Notes under the pieces: generated by a model
Databases searched by the model: none
Told to the model about the DNA's origin: nothing
The model's input: only the letters and a program-made list of their open reading frames with translations
Program-made: the position numbers and the translations under genes
From: Marisediminitalea alba
Lineage (GTDB): Bacteria > Pseudomonadota > Gammaproteobacteria > Enterobacterales > Alteromonadaceae
NCBI RefSeq assembly: GCF_002993365.1
Contig: NZ_PVNP01000047.1
Location: 44,548-108,547, forward strand
Reading direction: 5' to 3'
Length of the DNA: 64,000 nt
Part shown: positions 34,898 to 44,620 of the stretch, in pieces
Layout of the letters: every line of letters starts with the position of its first letter
How positions within the stretch are numbered: position 1 is the stretch's first letter

Positions 34898-35755
34898 TTA
34901 TAAACCGGCAACAAAGGCTTTGTAGGCATCAACAGCAATAGGACTTCGCATAAGCTTGTCATGACCAACGCCCTCTACTACTACCAGGTTTTTATTGTCT
35001 GATGGGGAAACCCGGTACAGTATCTGACTATATTTAGGGGGGGTGGTAAGGTCTTTTTCGCCAACTAAAATCAACAAGGGACCCTCGTAGCTACCCACCT
35101 GATAGGCGTTATCCACCGCCGCCAGTTTGGGAGATAGTTTGATCCGCGTAAACCAGCCAGACCAGCCCGGTGAATTGTCATTGATAAGCTGAGAGAGGTT
35201 AACAATGGGTTTTTCTAACACCAGCGCATCCGGGCTGCGCTGCAATGCAATATTGGCAGCCACGGCGCTCCCCAGCTCAATGCCGTGAACAATAAAAGGT
35301 TTATCGTTACGCAGTTTATCAGCCGCAAAGTCATATATTGCCAGCGCATCAGCCATCATGGCTTCGGGGTCAAGTTTAGCTGGTTTATCACTGATCCCCG
35401 CGCCGGGGTAATCAAACCAAATCACGTTGGCCGGAATGGCGCCAAATCGGTGCACAATATTGGCTGACTCATTGATGGTCATGCCGTTGCCACCAAACAA
35501 CAGAATGTTGGCTTTCGCGCCATGATAAAGAGCCTGAATACCGCGTAGAGCATGCCCCTGCTCGCTTTTCAGACTTACGGCTTTAAGTGCCACCGACATA
35601 TCATCCTTAAAGGCCTGCTCCTGAAAGCGAGTAAGATTGAGTTTTTCGGTTTCAGTGGACTGATAAATAAGATTGCCCGGTGTGACGTTGATCACACAAC
35701 CGGTAATAACCACTGCGATGACGGTAATGATGGAGGCTTTGATAAAACGGCGCAT
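34898..35755 (-). CDS. Alpha/beta-hydrolase-fold lipoprotein lacking the nucleophile Ser
   Basis: A 285-aa protein starting MRRFIKASIITVIAVV with a lipobox ending TGC, so probably membrane-anchored. The fold is clear from LLFGGNGMTI (oxyanion region), VIWFDYPGAGISDKPA, PLLILVGEKDLTTPP (acid) and VEGVGHDKL (His). The nucleophile elbow reads VHGIELGSAV, with Glu where Ser is expected in G-x-S-x-G. The codon is GAG, two or more changes from most Ser codons. It may be non-catalytic or use Glu. The start at 35755 is favoured over an upstream ATG at 35815 because it gives the lipoprotein signal. Confidence 0.8.
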   Translation of the reverse strand: MRRFIKASIITVIAVVITGCVINVTPGNLIYQSTETEKLNLTRFQEQAFKDDMSVALKAVSLKSEQGHALRGIQALYHGAKANILLFGGNGMTINESANIVHRFGAIPANVIWFDYPGAGISDKPAKLDPEAMMADALAIYDFAADKLRNDKPFIVHGIELGSAVAANIALQRSPDALVLEKPIVNLSQLINDNSPGWSGWFTRIKLSPKLAAVDNAYQVGSYEGPLLILVGEKDLTTPPKYSQILYRVSPSDNKNLVVVEGVGHDKLMRSPIAVDAYKAFVAGL

Positions 35756-35926
35756 GCCTTTCCCTGGATAACTCTTAACTGCTTTAAGCGTACCAGTAAA
35801 ACCGTAAAAAATCATGCAGGGTCATGCATTTGCTTCGTGGTTTGAGGAGTTGCAAAGAAAGAAGGGAGAGCACCGCCCTACTCGGTACTCCCCCTTTGAA
35901 CAACAAGGTACTTAAAAAGTAATGAC

Positions 35927-37072
35927 TTACTGTGGTTCGCGCAGATGGAAAATCTGACAGCGTGTGGCTAAGTCCGGCTGTTGCGCAATATTGGTTCCTT
36001 CAGCCAGACCACAGTCGGTTAAGCCCAGTGGCAAACGCGTATAGCGGTTAAACAGCATCATGCCACCGCCGTCTTTCGGCGTTAAACGCCACTGCGCCGT
36101 TTTCTCTTCGCAGTTCACCATACTGATGTTGGCACCCGGCACAACCTGGTTGGCATCCACACCCACACATAACTCACTATCAGCGTCTTGCTTCAGCGAC
36201 AGATAGCCCGTATCGGTTGGCACAAATAACCAGCTTTGCTCTGCCTGGTAATCAAAGGCCTGCTGTTCGATATTATCGCCATTCACGGCAAGCGCCTTAC
36301 CACTTTGCTGGCTCATCAGGGCCACTTCACCCATGGGGCGCAGCTGCCATTGATTACAGGCACTGTCGGTATTGTGCTGCAGCACAGCCTGATTGGCCGA
36401 TGCAGAGCACCCGGCAACTGCCAGAGGTTTACCCGAATAACGGTTACTCAGCGTAACATTGCCATCGATACCGGCTTCCACTTTCCATTGCTGGCAGTAG
36501 TTGTTACGCCAGGCCGCCGATTGCACACGGGCATTGTCGCTCGTAGCGCAATTGGCCACCTCCAGGAATTTACTGTCTTCGCGGTTAGCCAGACGAATGA
36601 AACCGTCGGTGGTCGAGTCCAGCACCCACTGGCCGTTAGTCCCGGCGCACTGACGCTGCACTGCACGGTTGGCTTCCGGATCGGCAGAAATATCCAGACA
36701 CAGCTCACTGGTTGCATTAACCAGCTGATAACGCTGACCCTGTACACGGGTTACTAATGGGCCGTTCTCACCTGATGGTGGCGCTACTTCCACGCCCGGC
36801 GTTAATGGCTCACCAAATTCCGGCTCGCCGGTCTCTGACCAGGTAAATTTCTGTGCGCGTAATGAACGGGTTGCACTACAGCCATGCTCTACAGAGTCAT
36901 TGCCGTGATATACCAGCCAGTCTTCACTACCATCTGGTGAGGTGAAGAAGCCGTTATGACCAGGACCGAATACCGTTTCGGTGCGGCTGAAAACAGGTTC
37001 AGGCGATTTGGTCCAGTGTTCAGGATTCATCGGATCGTTACCGGTTAATTCCAGTAAGCCGAGTTTATAATC
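35927..37072 (-). pseudogene. 5'-truncated GH43 plus ricin-type (CBM13) lectin domains
   Basis: The frame from about 37072 reads DYKLGLLELTGNDPMNPEHW, VFGPGHNGFFTSPDG and EDWLVYHGND, the last blades of a GH43 enzyme. A linker (PPSGENGP) and two ricin-like beta-trefoils follow (QLVNATSELCLDI, QCAGTNGQWVL, NNYCQQWKV, SACNQWQLRP and so on), with paired cysteines and QxW motifs to the stop. The catalytic Asp/Asp/Glu half and the signal peptide are absent. Sequence before 37072 belongs to the HAD gene in another frame. Unless rescued by coupling, it cannot be exported; treated as a truncated gene. Confidence 0.78.
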
Positions 37073-37613
37073 CGGCATCCCTGGCCGCCTGACGACCAAT
37101 CTCGGTATCTTCGAACACCACGCATTTAGACGGCTCAATACCCATTTGTCTGGCAACGGTGAGAAAGGTTTCCGGATGCGGTTTACCATGGGTCACATCA
37201 GTAGCCGTAACCAACGAATCGATGCGCTCAAGAAGGCCATGGGACGTGAGCAGATGCTCGGCATGGGGGCGCTCGGCGCCGGTACCGATACCAATTGCCA
37301 TATGCGGGCGATAGTGATTAAACACTGCCATGGTCGATTCGATAATGACCGGCTCAAGGTTCATCGCTTCCCAGCTTTCGCGCTTATAGCGGGCAACTTC
37401 AGACGGGTCATGGTCCATACTGAATTTGTCATTCAGTACCACCACGGTTTGTCGCGTAGGTACGCCACCCAGTGAATACATATAATCGAGATCAAAGGGA
37501 TAACCGAAGTTTTCGCAGGTCACCCGCCACGCTTCCATGTGCGCTGGCATAGAATCTACCAACGTGCCATCCATATCAAACACAATGCCCTGGTAAGAGC
37601 TTAAGTCGACCAT
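37065..37613 (-). CDS. HAD-family sugar-phosphate phosphatase (YqaB/beta-PGM-like), C-terminus clipped
   Basis: A 182-aa HAD hydrolase with the nucleophile block FDMDGTLVDS, motif II-type GIGTGAER, the Lys in VTHGKPHPETF, and the acidic motif FEDTEIGRQAARDAG. The protein stops one residue after ARDAG, where relatives such as E. coli YqaB (188 aa) continue with a last strand, so the tail is probably lost at the junction with the GH43 fragment. All catalytic residues remain. It lies 131 bp after araA on the same strand, with an operator-like site in the gap. A pentose-phosphate dephosphorylation role is inferred. Confidence 0.8.
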   Translation of the reverse strand: MVDLSSYQGIVFDMDGTLVDSMPAHMEAWRVTCENFGYPFDLDYMYSLGGVPTRQTVVVLNDKFSMDHDPSEVARYKRESWEAMNLEPVIIESTMAVFNHYRPHMAIGIGTGAERPHAEHLLTSHGLLERIDSLVTATDVTHGKPHPETFLTVARQMGIEPSKCVVFEDTEIGRQAARDAGL

Positions 37614-37675
37614 GAGTACTCCTAATCAATCTGTACAAGTCATAAAATAAAATCGCAATGTAACACGCGCTACTT

Positions 37676-37690
37676 GCGATTATATTACTA
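37676..37690 (-). promoter_or_regulatory. Operator-like site upstream of HAD gene
   Basis: Read leftward the site is TAGTAATATAATCGC, matching the reference element at 11 of 15 positions. It lies 63 bp before the HAD start. Confidence 0.35.
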
Positions 37691-37743
37691 TGACTAGTAT
37701 GACAATGATGTTGGCTCATCTTTGCAATGAGCCAACAGGTCGA

Positions 37744-39243
37744 TTAGATACCTTGCTTAAGCTGATAGTAAGCCGCGTTGTAGCGCAGTTCTGACTTGAA
37801 GTTGCGCAGGTTGGTATCACTGTCGATAACGACAGTTTCAACACCAGCCATGTCGGCAAAGTCTTCAATGACTTCTGAGCTTAATGCCTGGCTGTAAGCT
37901 GCGTGGTGCGCACCACCAGCATGGATCCAGGCAGCAGCAGCTACTTCCAGATTTGGCTTAGGCTCCCACAGCGCCGAAGCAACCGGCAGGTGTGGTGTGG
38001 TTTCTGGTTGTTCAACGGTTTCTACTTCGTTGATCAGAATACGGAAACGGTTACCCATATCGATTGGCGATACGTTAATAGAAGGACCTGCTTTGGCCGC
38101 AAACAGCAGACGCGGCACGTCACACTTCACGCCAATGGTATGGCGGTGCAGTTCCAGACGAGGCTTCTTACCGGCAATTGACGGGCAGATTTCCAGCATA
38201 TGCGCACCCAGTACCTGATCCACTGAATCAGTGAAGTTATAGGTGTAGTCTTCCATAAATGAACAACCACCCTCAAGGCCCTGCGCCATCACTTTCATGG
38301 TGCGTACCATAGCCGCTGTTTTCCAGTCACCCTCACCGCCGTAACCATAGCCTTTGGCCATTAAGCGCTGAGTTGCCAGACCAGGCAGACCAGTCAGGCC
38401 AGCGAGGTTTTCAAAGCAATTTGTGAAAGCACCAAAACCACCGTCGATGAAGAATTTCTCCATGCCCAGTTCCAGGCGAGCTTCTTTCATCAGGCGATCG
38501 CGCTGATAATCGTCAGTCAGCAGTTCTTTGCTAACGTCGTATTCCTGATAGTAAGCGTCCAGTTGCGCTGCCACGTCGCCGTCGCTAATGCTGTTAACTA
38601 CGTCCGCTAAGTCCTGCAGACCGTAAGCATGCACTTCGTAACCAAAGGTAATCTGTGCTGCAACTTTGTCGCCCTCAGTTACCGCTACGTTACGCATGTT
38701 GTCACCAAAGCGAACCACTTTCAGCGACTTGCTTTCGGCCCAACCTAATGCAGCACGGCACCAGCCGTCGATCTGCGCGATGGTTTTAGGGTTTTGCCAG
38801 TGGCCAACCACAACCTTGCGCTCTTTACGCATACGGCTGCCGATGAAACCAAATTCACGGTCACCGTGGGCACTCTGGTGAGTATTCATGTAGTTCATGT
38901 CGATGCTGCTCCACGGCAGACCGGCATTAAACTGAGTATGCAGGTGTAACCATGGCTTTTGCAGTTCGTTCAGGCCGGCAATCCACATTTTGGCTGGCGA
39001 GAAAGTGTGCATCCACAGGATCAAACCAACACAGTTTGAATCGCTGTTTGCCGCCTGGCAAACCTGATGGATTTCTGCTGCAGATTTTACGGTGTCTTTG
39101 TAAACCACTTTAACCGGCAGGTTGTTTTCGTTCAGGCCTGCGGCCAGCGCCTGGCTGTTACCTGCGACTTCTTCAAGTACGCGCGGGCCATACAGATGCT
39201 GAGAGCCGGTAATAAACCATACTTCTTTTTGTACTGTAGTCAT
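37744..39243 (-). CDS. araA: L-arabinose isomerase
   Basis: Converts L-arabinose to L-ribulose. The 499-aa length and blocks match Ara[15 protein letters not shown] at the N-terminus, [50 protein letters not shown] with the active-site Glu, EDYTYNF, and the metal-site histidine block [27 protein letters not shown] lies ahead of the ATG. It is third in araB-araD-araA and 38 bp after araD. No araC-type regulator is linked. Confidence 0.98.
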   Translation of the reverse strand: MTTVQKEVWFITGSQHLYGPRVLEEVAGNSQALAAGLNENNLPVKVVYKDTVKSAAEIHQVCQAANSDSNCVGLILWMHTFSPAKMWIAGLNELQKPWLHLHTQFNAGLPWSSIDMNYMNTHQSAHGDREFGFIGSRMRKERKVVVGHWQNPKTIAQIDGWCRAALGWAESKSLKVVRFGDNMRNVAVTEGDKVAAQITFGYEVHAYGLQDLADVVNSISDGDVAAQLDAYYQEYDVSKELLTDDYQRDRLMKEARLELGMEKFFIDGGFGAFTNCFENLAGLTGLPGLATQRLMAKGYGYGGEGDWKTAAMVRTMKVMAQGLEGGCSFMEDYTYNFTDSVDQVLGAHMLEICPSIAGKKPRLELHRHTIGVKCDVPRLLFAAKAGPSINVSPIDMGNRFRILINEVETVEQPETTPHLPVASALWEPKPNLEVAAAAWIHAGGAHHAAYSQALSSEVIEDFADMAGVETVVIDSDTNLRNFKSELRYNAAYYQLKQGI

Positions 39244-39281
39244 AATTCTGTCCTCTATTAATAAAGGGCTTGCAGGTAGAG

Positions 39282-39974
39282 TTACTCTTGGCCGTAGTAG
39301 GCGTTTTTACCGTGCTTGCGTAAATAATGTTTGTCCAATACGGCTTGCTTGAGCACAGCGGCATTGGGATCTAAAGTCCTTGTGAGATAAGCCATTTTGG
39401 CAATCTCTTCGAGCAGCGCGGCATGATATACCGATTGTGCTGCATCCTTACCCCAGGTGAATGGCGCATGGCCGGCAACGATTACCATCGGTGCTGCGGC
39501 CGGGTCGCGATCCACATAGGCATCAGTAATCTGAACCCCGGTTTCTTCTTCGTAGTCACCGTTTACCTGTTCATCGGTTAGATCACGGGTACAGGTAATT
39601 TCACCATGTACATAATCAGCATGAGTGGTGCCCAGGCAGGGAATGCTCTGGCGCGCCTGTGCCCACGCTGTGGCATAGGTTGAGTGGGTGTGTGTTACAC
39701 CACCAATCGAGTCAAATGCACGGTAAAGGTGGGTATGGGTTTTGGTATCAGAAGAAGGACGCATGGTGCCTTCCACGATGTTATTTTCCATATCCACGAT
39801 AACAATGTCTTCCGGCTTCATCTGATCGTAAGACACGCCGCTGGGCTTTATAGCCACCACGCCCTTATCCCGATCAACCTGTGACACATTACCAAAGGTG
39901 TAAATCACCAGATTACGGCGCTGAAGCTCCATATTGGCTTCGTACACTTCCCGTTTTAATTCGGTGTAGCTCAT
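39282..39974 (-). CDS. araD: L-ribulose-5-phosphate 4-epimerase
   Basis: Converts L-ribulose-5-phosphate to D-xylulose-5-phosphate. The 230-aa class II aldolase-fold enzyme shows [36 protein letters not shown] with the zinc histidines, [11 protein letters not shown] and [11 protein letters not shown]. Its start overlaps the araB stop by four bases, implying coupling. Length and motifs fit AraD throughout. Confidence 0.98.
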   Translation of the reverse strand: MSYTELKREVYEANMELQRRNLVIYTFGNVSQVDRDKGVVAIKPSGVSYDQMKPEDIVIVDMENNIVEGTMRPSSDTKTHTHLYRAFDSIGGVTHTHSTYATAWAQARQSIPCLGTTHADYVHGEITCTRDLTDEQVNGDYEEETGVQITDAYVDRDPAAAPMVIVAGHAPFTWGKDAAQSVYHAALLEEIAKMAYLTRTLDPNAAVLKQAVLDKHYLRKHGKNAYYGQE

Positions 39975-41629
39975 GCTTTACCTCCACTGACATAGTCGCC
40001 CAGCGTTTGATAGTTTTGGTATAACTCATCGTATATACCGACTTTCGATGCATCCGGCAGATATTGTTTGCAAACAGGCGACGCCATTACCTGCTGAGCT
40101 TCGGCGACGGTTGGGTATTCGCCAGCCGCTACAGCAGCCATAATGGCTCCGCCCAGGGCACAACTCTGTTCACTTTCCAGTACGTCGATAGGGCAATTCC
40201 ACACATCGGCGCAGGTTTGCATTACGTAGTCAGATTTTTTCGAAATGCCGCCAATGACTACAACCGAGTTAATGGGTACGCCTTCCTCACGGAAGCGTTC
40301 GGTAATCGCCCGCGCGCCAAACGCAGTGGCTTCTACCAGCGCTTTAAATAATTGCGGGGCATCGGCACCCATTTTGATACCGGTTAACGCCATAGACACG
40401 GTTTGGTCGGCATCCGGTGTACGGCGGCCGTTAACCCAGTCCAGCGCGGTAATATCTTTCGCACTGACTGGCAGATTAGCGGCAGCAGCAGACAAGCGCT
40501 GTAAGGTCAGCGATTCAATCTTATCGACCAGTTCATCAGCACCAGATTCCACCAGCTCGTGGAGTAAATTGTTAGTTGGCCACAGCACCAGGTTTTTAAA
40601 CCAGGCGTACAGATCGCCAAAGGCTGACTGACCGGCTTCCAGGCCTACCAGCCCGGGAATCACCGAACCATCCACCTGTCCGCAGATACCGCGTACACAG
40701 GTTTCGCCAATGGTTTCGTAAGACGTTACCGTAATGTCACAGGTAGAAGTCCCCATCACTTTTGTCAGTACGCCTTCGCGAACATTGGCAGCCACCGCGC
40801 CCATGTGACAGTCGAACGCGCCATAACCCACTTTAACCCCCGCAGGCAGGCCCAGTTTTTCAGACCATTCGGCCGTTAACTCACCGGCAACCTGATCGCT
40901 GGTTTGAGTTGCCGGGTTCAAGGTATCAACCAGGCCATCCAGCAGCGGATCAACCGAGGTGAAAAAGTCATTTGGCGGGAACCCGTTCCAGGCTTCATTC
41001 CACATTAACTTATGGCCAGTTGCACAACGGCCCATCTGCAGTTGTGAAGGATGAGTTGTGCCGCACATTAATGCAGTCATCCAGTCACAGTGCTCCACCC
41101 AGCTATAAGTGGCGGCTTTTACCGCCGGATCCTGACGGAAAATGTGCAAGGCTTTGGCCCAGTACCATTCAGAAGAATAGATACCGCCCATATAGGCCAG
41201 GTAGTTCACCTCATTGTTGTTGGCAGCCCTGGTGATCTCACCAGCTTCTTTCAACGACGTGTGATCTTTCCACAATACAAACATCGCATTGGGGTTTTCT
41301 TTGAATTCTTCGGTTAATGCCAGTGGCACGCCTTCGGCATTGATTGCGACAGGTGTAGACCCGGTAGTGTCGAAGCTCATGCCAACAACTTTATCAGCCG
41401 TACCGGCAGGTACCTTGGACCACAGCGCATTCACCACTTCGATCAGGCTATCCACATAGTCCTGAGGGTGCTGACGATACTGATCCTTAGCGGGCTCGCA
41501 ATAACGACCCTGTGCCCAGCGCGGGTAATTTACCATATGGCTGGCCAGCTCTTCGCCGGTTGTTACATCTACCAATAAGGCTCTGACCGAATCAGAGCCA
41601 TAGTCCAGCCCTAATGTATAACGAGACAT
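39971..41629 (-). CDS. araB: L-ribulokinase
   Basis: Phosphorylates L-ribulose. The 552-aa FGGY-family kinase has LGLDYGSDSVRALLVD at the N-terminus, GMSFDTTGSTPVA, GYGAFDCHMGAVAANV, the GTSTCDI phosphate region, and VVIGGISKKSDYVMQ plus ALGGAIMAAVAAG near the C-terminus. The ATG at 41629 is preferred over a GTG five codons earlier because the protein then starts at the conserved MSRYTLGLDYG. It is first in the operon and divergent from transaldolase, with two operator-like elements between. Confidence 0.97.
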   Translation of the reverse strand: MSRYTLGLDYGSDSVRALLVDVTTGEELASHMVNYPRWAQGRYCEPAKDQYRQHPQDYVDSLIEVVNALWSKVPAGTADKVVGMSFDTTGSTPVAINAEGVPLALTEEFKENPNAMFVLWKDHTSLKEAGEITRAANNNEVNYLAYMGGIYSSEWYWAKALHIFRQDPAVKAATYSWVEHCDWMTALMCGTTHPSQLQMGRCATGHKLMWNEAWNGFPPNDFFTSVDPLLDGLVDTLNPATQTSDQVAGELTAEWSEKLGLPAGVKVGYGAFDCHMGAVAANVREGVLTKVMGTSTCDITVTSYETIGETCVRGICGQVDGSVIPGLVGLEAGQSAFGDLYAWFKNLVLWPTNNLLHELVESGADELVDKIESLTLQRLSAAAANLPVSAKDITALDWVNGRRTPDADQTVSMALTGIKMGADAPQLFKALVEATAFGARAITERFREEGVPINSVVVIGGISKKSDYVMQTCADVWNCPIDVLESEQSCALGGAIMAAVAAGEYPTVAEAQQVMASPVCKQYLPDASKVGIYDELYQNYQTLGDYVSGGKA

Positions 41630-41677
41630 ATTTTTTAATTCCACTCACTGCTAACAAAATTAGCCAATAAATTTTAA

Positions 41678-41692
41678 TTGTATGATAATATC
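41678..41692 (+). promoter_or_regulatory. Operator-like site between araB and transaldolase
   Basis: TTGTATGATAATATC matches the reference element at 12 of 15 positions. A second, partial copy (GGTAATATAAAATTAATATT) follows at 41712-41731. Both lie in the divergent araB/tal promoter region. Confidence 0.5.
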
Positions 41693-41861
41693 AATAATAG
41701 GCAAATGTAAAGGTAATATAAAATTAATATTAACAGTATAGCTGGTGAATAAATAGCCAGCGCAGAAGTTGGTACTGTTGCCGACTCACTGCTGTTAAGC
41801 GCAGCTGCCAAGGCCTGAAAAACTTAGTAACCTTTTGAATTTATTAAGAGTGGAAAGAACT

Positions 41862-42815
41862 ATGACTACCCAGTTAGAACAGCTTAAATCTATTACAACC
41901 GTCGTTGCTGACACCGGTGATTTCGAAGCGATAGCTTTGTATCAACCCCAGGATGCAACCACCAACCCATCGCTATTGTTAAAAGCCGTACAAATTGAAA
42001 AGTACCGTCCGCTGGCAATCGAAGCGGTAAAATGGGCGAAAGATCAGGGCGCTACCGATGACGTAGCTGCCGTTGCAGCAGACAAACTGGCGGTACTTAT
42101 TGGCGCTAAGCTAATGGAACAGGTACCCGGTTATGTTTCTACCGAAGTAGACGCGCGTTTATCTTTCGATACTATGGCCACTGTTGAAAAAGCCAATCAC
42201 TTGCTGGCGCTATACCGGGATCAGGGCATCGATACCAGTCGCGTACTGATTAAAATTGCTGCCACCTGGGAAGGTATTCAGGCTGCGCGCATTCTGGAAG
42301 CCCAGGGCATTAAAACCAATGTCACTCTGGTTTTCTCTTTTGCCCAGGCCCGCGCATCTGCTGAAGCCGGCGCTTTCCTTATCTCACCTTTTGTTGGACG
42401 TATTCTTGACTGGTATAAAGCCGATCAGCCAGATGCTGACTTTAGCGGTGCGAACGATCCGGGCGTGCAATCGGTTACCCGTATCTACAACTACTTCAAG
42501 GAACATGGCTACGACACCATCGTTATGGGTGCCAGCTTCCGTAATATCAGTGAGATTCAGGAACTCGCTGGCTGTGACCGTCTGACGATCAGCCCGGGCT
42601 TACTGGATGAACTGGCTAACACTGATGCAGAACTGCCGCGTAAACTGACGCCGGTTGATTCGCCTAAAGCGGCACCGGCGGCGTTAACCGAGCAAACATT
42701 CCGTTGGGATATGAACGAAGATGCCATGGCAACCGATAAACTGTCTCAGGGTATTCGCCAGTTTGCTAAAGACCAGGTAACACTGGAAACGATGCTGACT
42801 GATCTGGCAAAATAA
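41862..42815 (+). CDS. tal: Transaldolase
   Basis: Moves a dihydroxyacetone unit between pentose-phosphate-pathway sugars. The 317-aa class I aldolase shows [21 protein letters not shown], the Schiff-base Lys in [23 protein letters not shown] and [12 protein letters not shown], all in TalB order. The ATG at 41862 is selected over an upstream in-frame start since [12 protein letters not shown] is the usual N-terminus. It is divergent from araB, shares the regulatory gap, and is followed by a very strong terminator. It complements transketolase in draining xylulose-5-P. Confidence 0.97.
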   Translation: MTTQLEQLKSITTVVADTGDFEAIALYQPQDATTNPSLLLKAVQIEKYRPLAIEAVKWAKDQGATDDVAAVAADKLAVLIGAKLMEQVPGYVSTEVDARLSFDTMATVEKANHLLALYRDQGIDTSRVLIKIAATWEGIQAARILEAQGIKTNVTLVFSFAQARASAEAGAFLISPFVGRILDWYKADQPDADFSGANDPGVQSVTRIYNYFKEHGYDTIVMGASFRNISEIQELAGCDRLTISPGLLDELANTDAELPRKLTPVDSPKAAPAALTEQTFRWDMNEDAMATDKLSQGIRQFAKDQVTLETMLTDLAK

Positions 42816-42834
42816 TCAGTCACCTTCATTAACT

Positions 42835-42870
42835 AAAAAGCGGCTGACAGATACCTGTCAGCCGCTTTTT
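42835..42870. terminator. Strong bidirectional terminator after transaldolase
   Basis: A perfect 16-bp stem (AAAAAGCGGCTGACAG with its complement) around loop ATAC. The flanking A and T runs allow it to stop transcription from both the transaldolase and the S10 peptidase sides. Confidence 0.92.
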
Positions 42871-42896
42871 ATTATACGAATCCCAGCAAAAATGTA

Positions 42897-44417
42897 TTAT
42901 TTATTGGTGGGTATATGAGCCTCAATGAAGCGACGAACATCGTTAAACAATTCTACCTTCGCCGCGCTGTTCACATACATCATGTGGCCCCCTTCATAAT
43001 AGGTATACCAGATTTGCTCTGCGTTTATTGCATGGCGATTAAGGGTATATTCAGCATCAAAAAACGGCGTTACCAGATCGTAATACCCTGATGCTACCAA
43101 CACATCTAACTGAGGGTTAATCCGCAATGCCTCAGACAATTGTCCTGCCGTAGTGACGTAAGTTGGCTCCCAGGCACTGCCGTCTTTACTCGTACGGTAA
43201 CGCCAGTAACGTCTGAGGTCTGGGTCTGCCGGCGACAGGTACTGACGGTCCCAGTCAACCTCAAGAGAATTACGCAGATATACCTGCAGGGCGCTGTTAA
43301 AGGCCGCCGAGATGGTATCTGATGCCGCATCCCGTTTGGTACTGTCATCCAGATCGTCGCGTTCATCGCCTAAGTAGCGGGCATCCAGTAAGCCAACGGT
43401 TTTGCTTTCATCCCGCAATAACTCTTTGGCAAAGCGGCGCGCACTGATCCGTAAATCAGCGCGTTCAATGTATTGCGGACTTAAACCGGTAAAGTAAGCC
43501 AGGCGCTCAACCAAATGGCGTTTTTGTTCGGGCTTTAAACGGTTGCCGGCAAACAAGCCGGGCAACAATTCGTTGCTGGCAAACTGGCGTGCCTGCTCCA
43601 GGAATGCCTGTTTATCCTGCGGTACCGGGGTGACTTTACCGTGATATAAAGCGGCTGCAGCCATAGTCGGCACGTAGGTAACATAGGAGATAATATTATC
43701 CGGGATATACGGCGATGAGCCCTGATAGTCCAGCGCCTGTGAAACAAACACCAGCCCGTTAATACTAATCTTCATGGTTTTTTGCAGGATGTTAGCCACA
43801 TAGGCCGCGCGGGTGGTGCCATAACTTTCACCAAGAATAAAAATCGGCGAGCCCCAGCGGTTATTCTCAGTCATCCAGGTACGGATAAACTCAGCCATTG
43901 ACTGCGCATCTTCTTTAAGACCCCAGAACGCTTTACCTTCGTACTCACCCACAGCCCGGGAATATCCGGTACCGACCGGGTCGATAAAGACCAAATCCGT
44001 GACATCCATGACGGAGTTGCCTGAGTTTTTTGGTAAGTAAGGTGGTAACCCCGGATGGGATGCATCCGAAGGCACTTCAGCAAAAAACGGCCCGAGGCCA
44101 CTCATATGTAACCATACCGACGCCGATCCCGGCCCGCCATTCCACACGAAGGTTACCGGGCGTTTGGCTGTTTCGGCTTTATCCTGCGTATAGGCAAAGG
44201 AAAAAATACTGGCCTTAGGTTCGCCTGTTAAATCGCGTAAATAGGTTTCGCCCGCGGTAGCCCTGTAAGCAATTTTCTGACCGTTAAACTTACCACTGTG
44301 ATTTGTGATGAACGCCTGCGGTGCTTCGACAGGGAGTTTTTCATCCTCAGCCTGTGCCGATGTCATCAACAAGCCAATTACCAGTAACCAGTACTTAGTC
44401 CCCAATCCAAAGTGCAT
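42897..44417 (-). CDS. Secreted S10-family serine carboxypeptidase-like protein
   Basis: A 506-aa protein with a signal peptide (about residues 1-23). S10 blocks are visible: WNGGPGSASVWLHMSGLGPF, DPVGTGYSRA, the nucleophile GESYGTTRAA, the acid Asp in VASGYYDLVTPF and the His in YEGGHMMYV. It would trim peptides from their C-terminus outside the cytoplasm. The ATG at 44417 is chosen because GGAG lies upstream and it starts the signal peptide. It is monocistronic; a link to sugar use is not evident. Confidence 0.9.
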   Translation of the reverse strand: MHFGLGTKYWLLVIGLLMTSAQAEDEKLPVEAPQAFITNHSGKFNGQKIAYRATAGETYLRDLTGEPKASIFSFAYTQDKAETAKRPVTFVWNGGPGSASVWLHMSGLGPFFAEVPSDASHPGLPPYLPKNSGNSVMDVTDLVFIDPVGTGYSRAVGEYEGKAFWGLKEDAQSMAEFIRTWMTENNRWGSPIFILGESYGTTRAAYVANILQKTMKISINGLVFVSQALDYQGSSPYIPDNIISYVTYVPTMAAAALYHGKVTPVPQDKQAFLEQARQFASNELLPGLFAGNRLKPEQKRHLVERLAYFTGLSPQYIERADLRISARRFAKELLRDESKTVGLLDARYLGDERDDLDDSTKRDAASDTISAAFNSALQVYLRNSLEVDWDRQYLSPADPDLRRYWRYRTSKDGSAWEPTYVTTAGQLSEALRINPQLDVLVASGYYDLVTPFFDAEYTLNRHAINAEQIWYTYYEGGHMMYVNSAAKVELFNDVRRFIEAHIPTNK

Positions 44418-44620
44418 AGTTGCTCCACCTGTTTTTAGATTTATTGCCATTTAAGTATATAGCGATTTCACCACAATACAGGCTACAAACGACGAGCTCA
44501 CCCAAACCGATGATGAACATCCGGTATAGCCGAATGAAAAATAATGTGGTCAAACCATCAATAAATGAGTATGTTAAATCCCGTTTTAGGATGTCCCACC
44601 ATTAACAAGGAATGAGCTTT

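Noticed and set aside
37065..37189. N-terminal extension of the GH43-CBM13 frame
   Set aside because: These residues are an alternative-frame reading of the HAD gene, whose conserved motifs prove the other frame; the GH43 fragment therefore begins only at about 37072.
30600..37200. Interpreting both gene-end junctions as assembly errors
   Set aside because: This remains possible, but no base-level sign of misassembly is visible; it can only be decided with reads, so deletion is reported as the working explanation.
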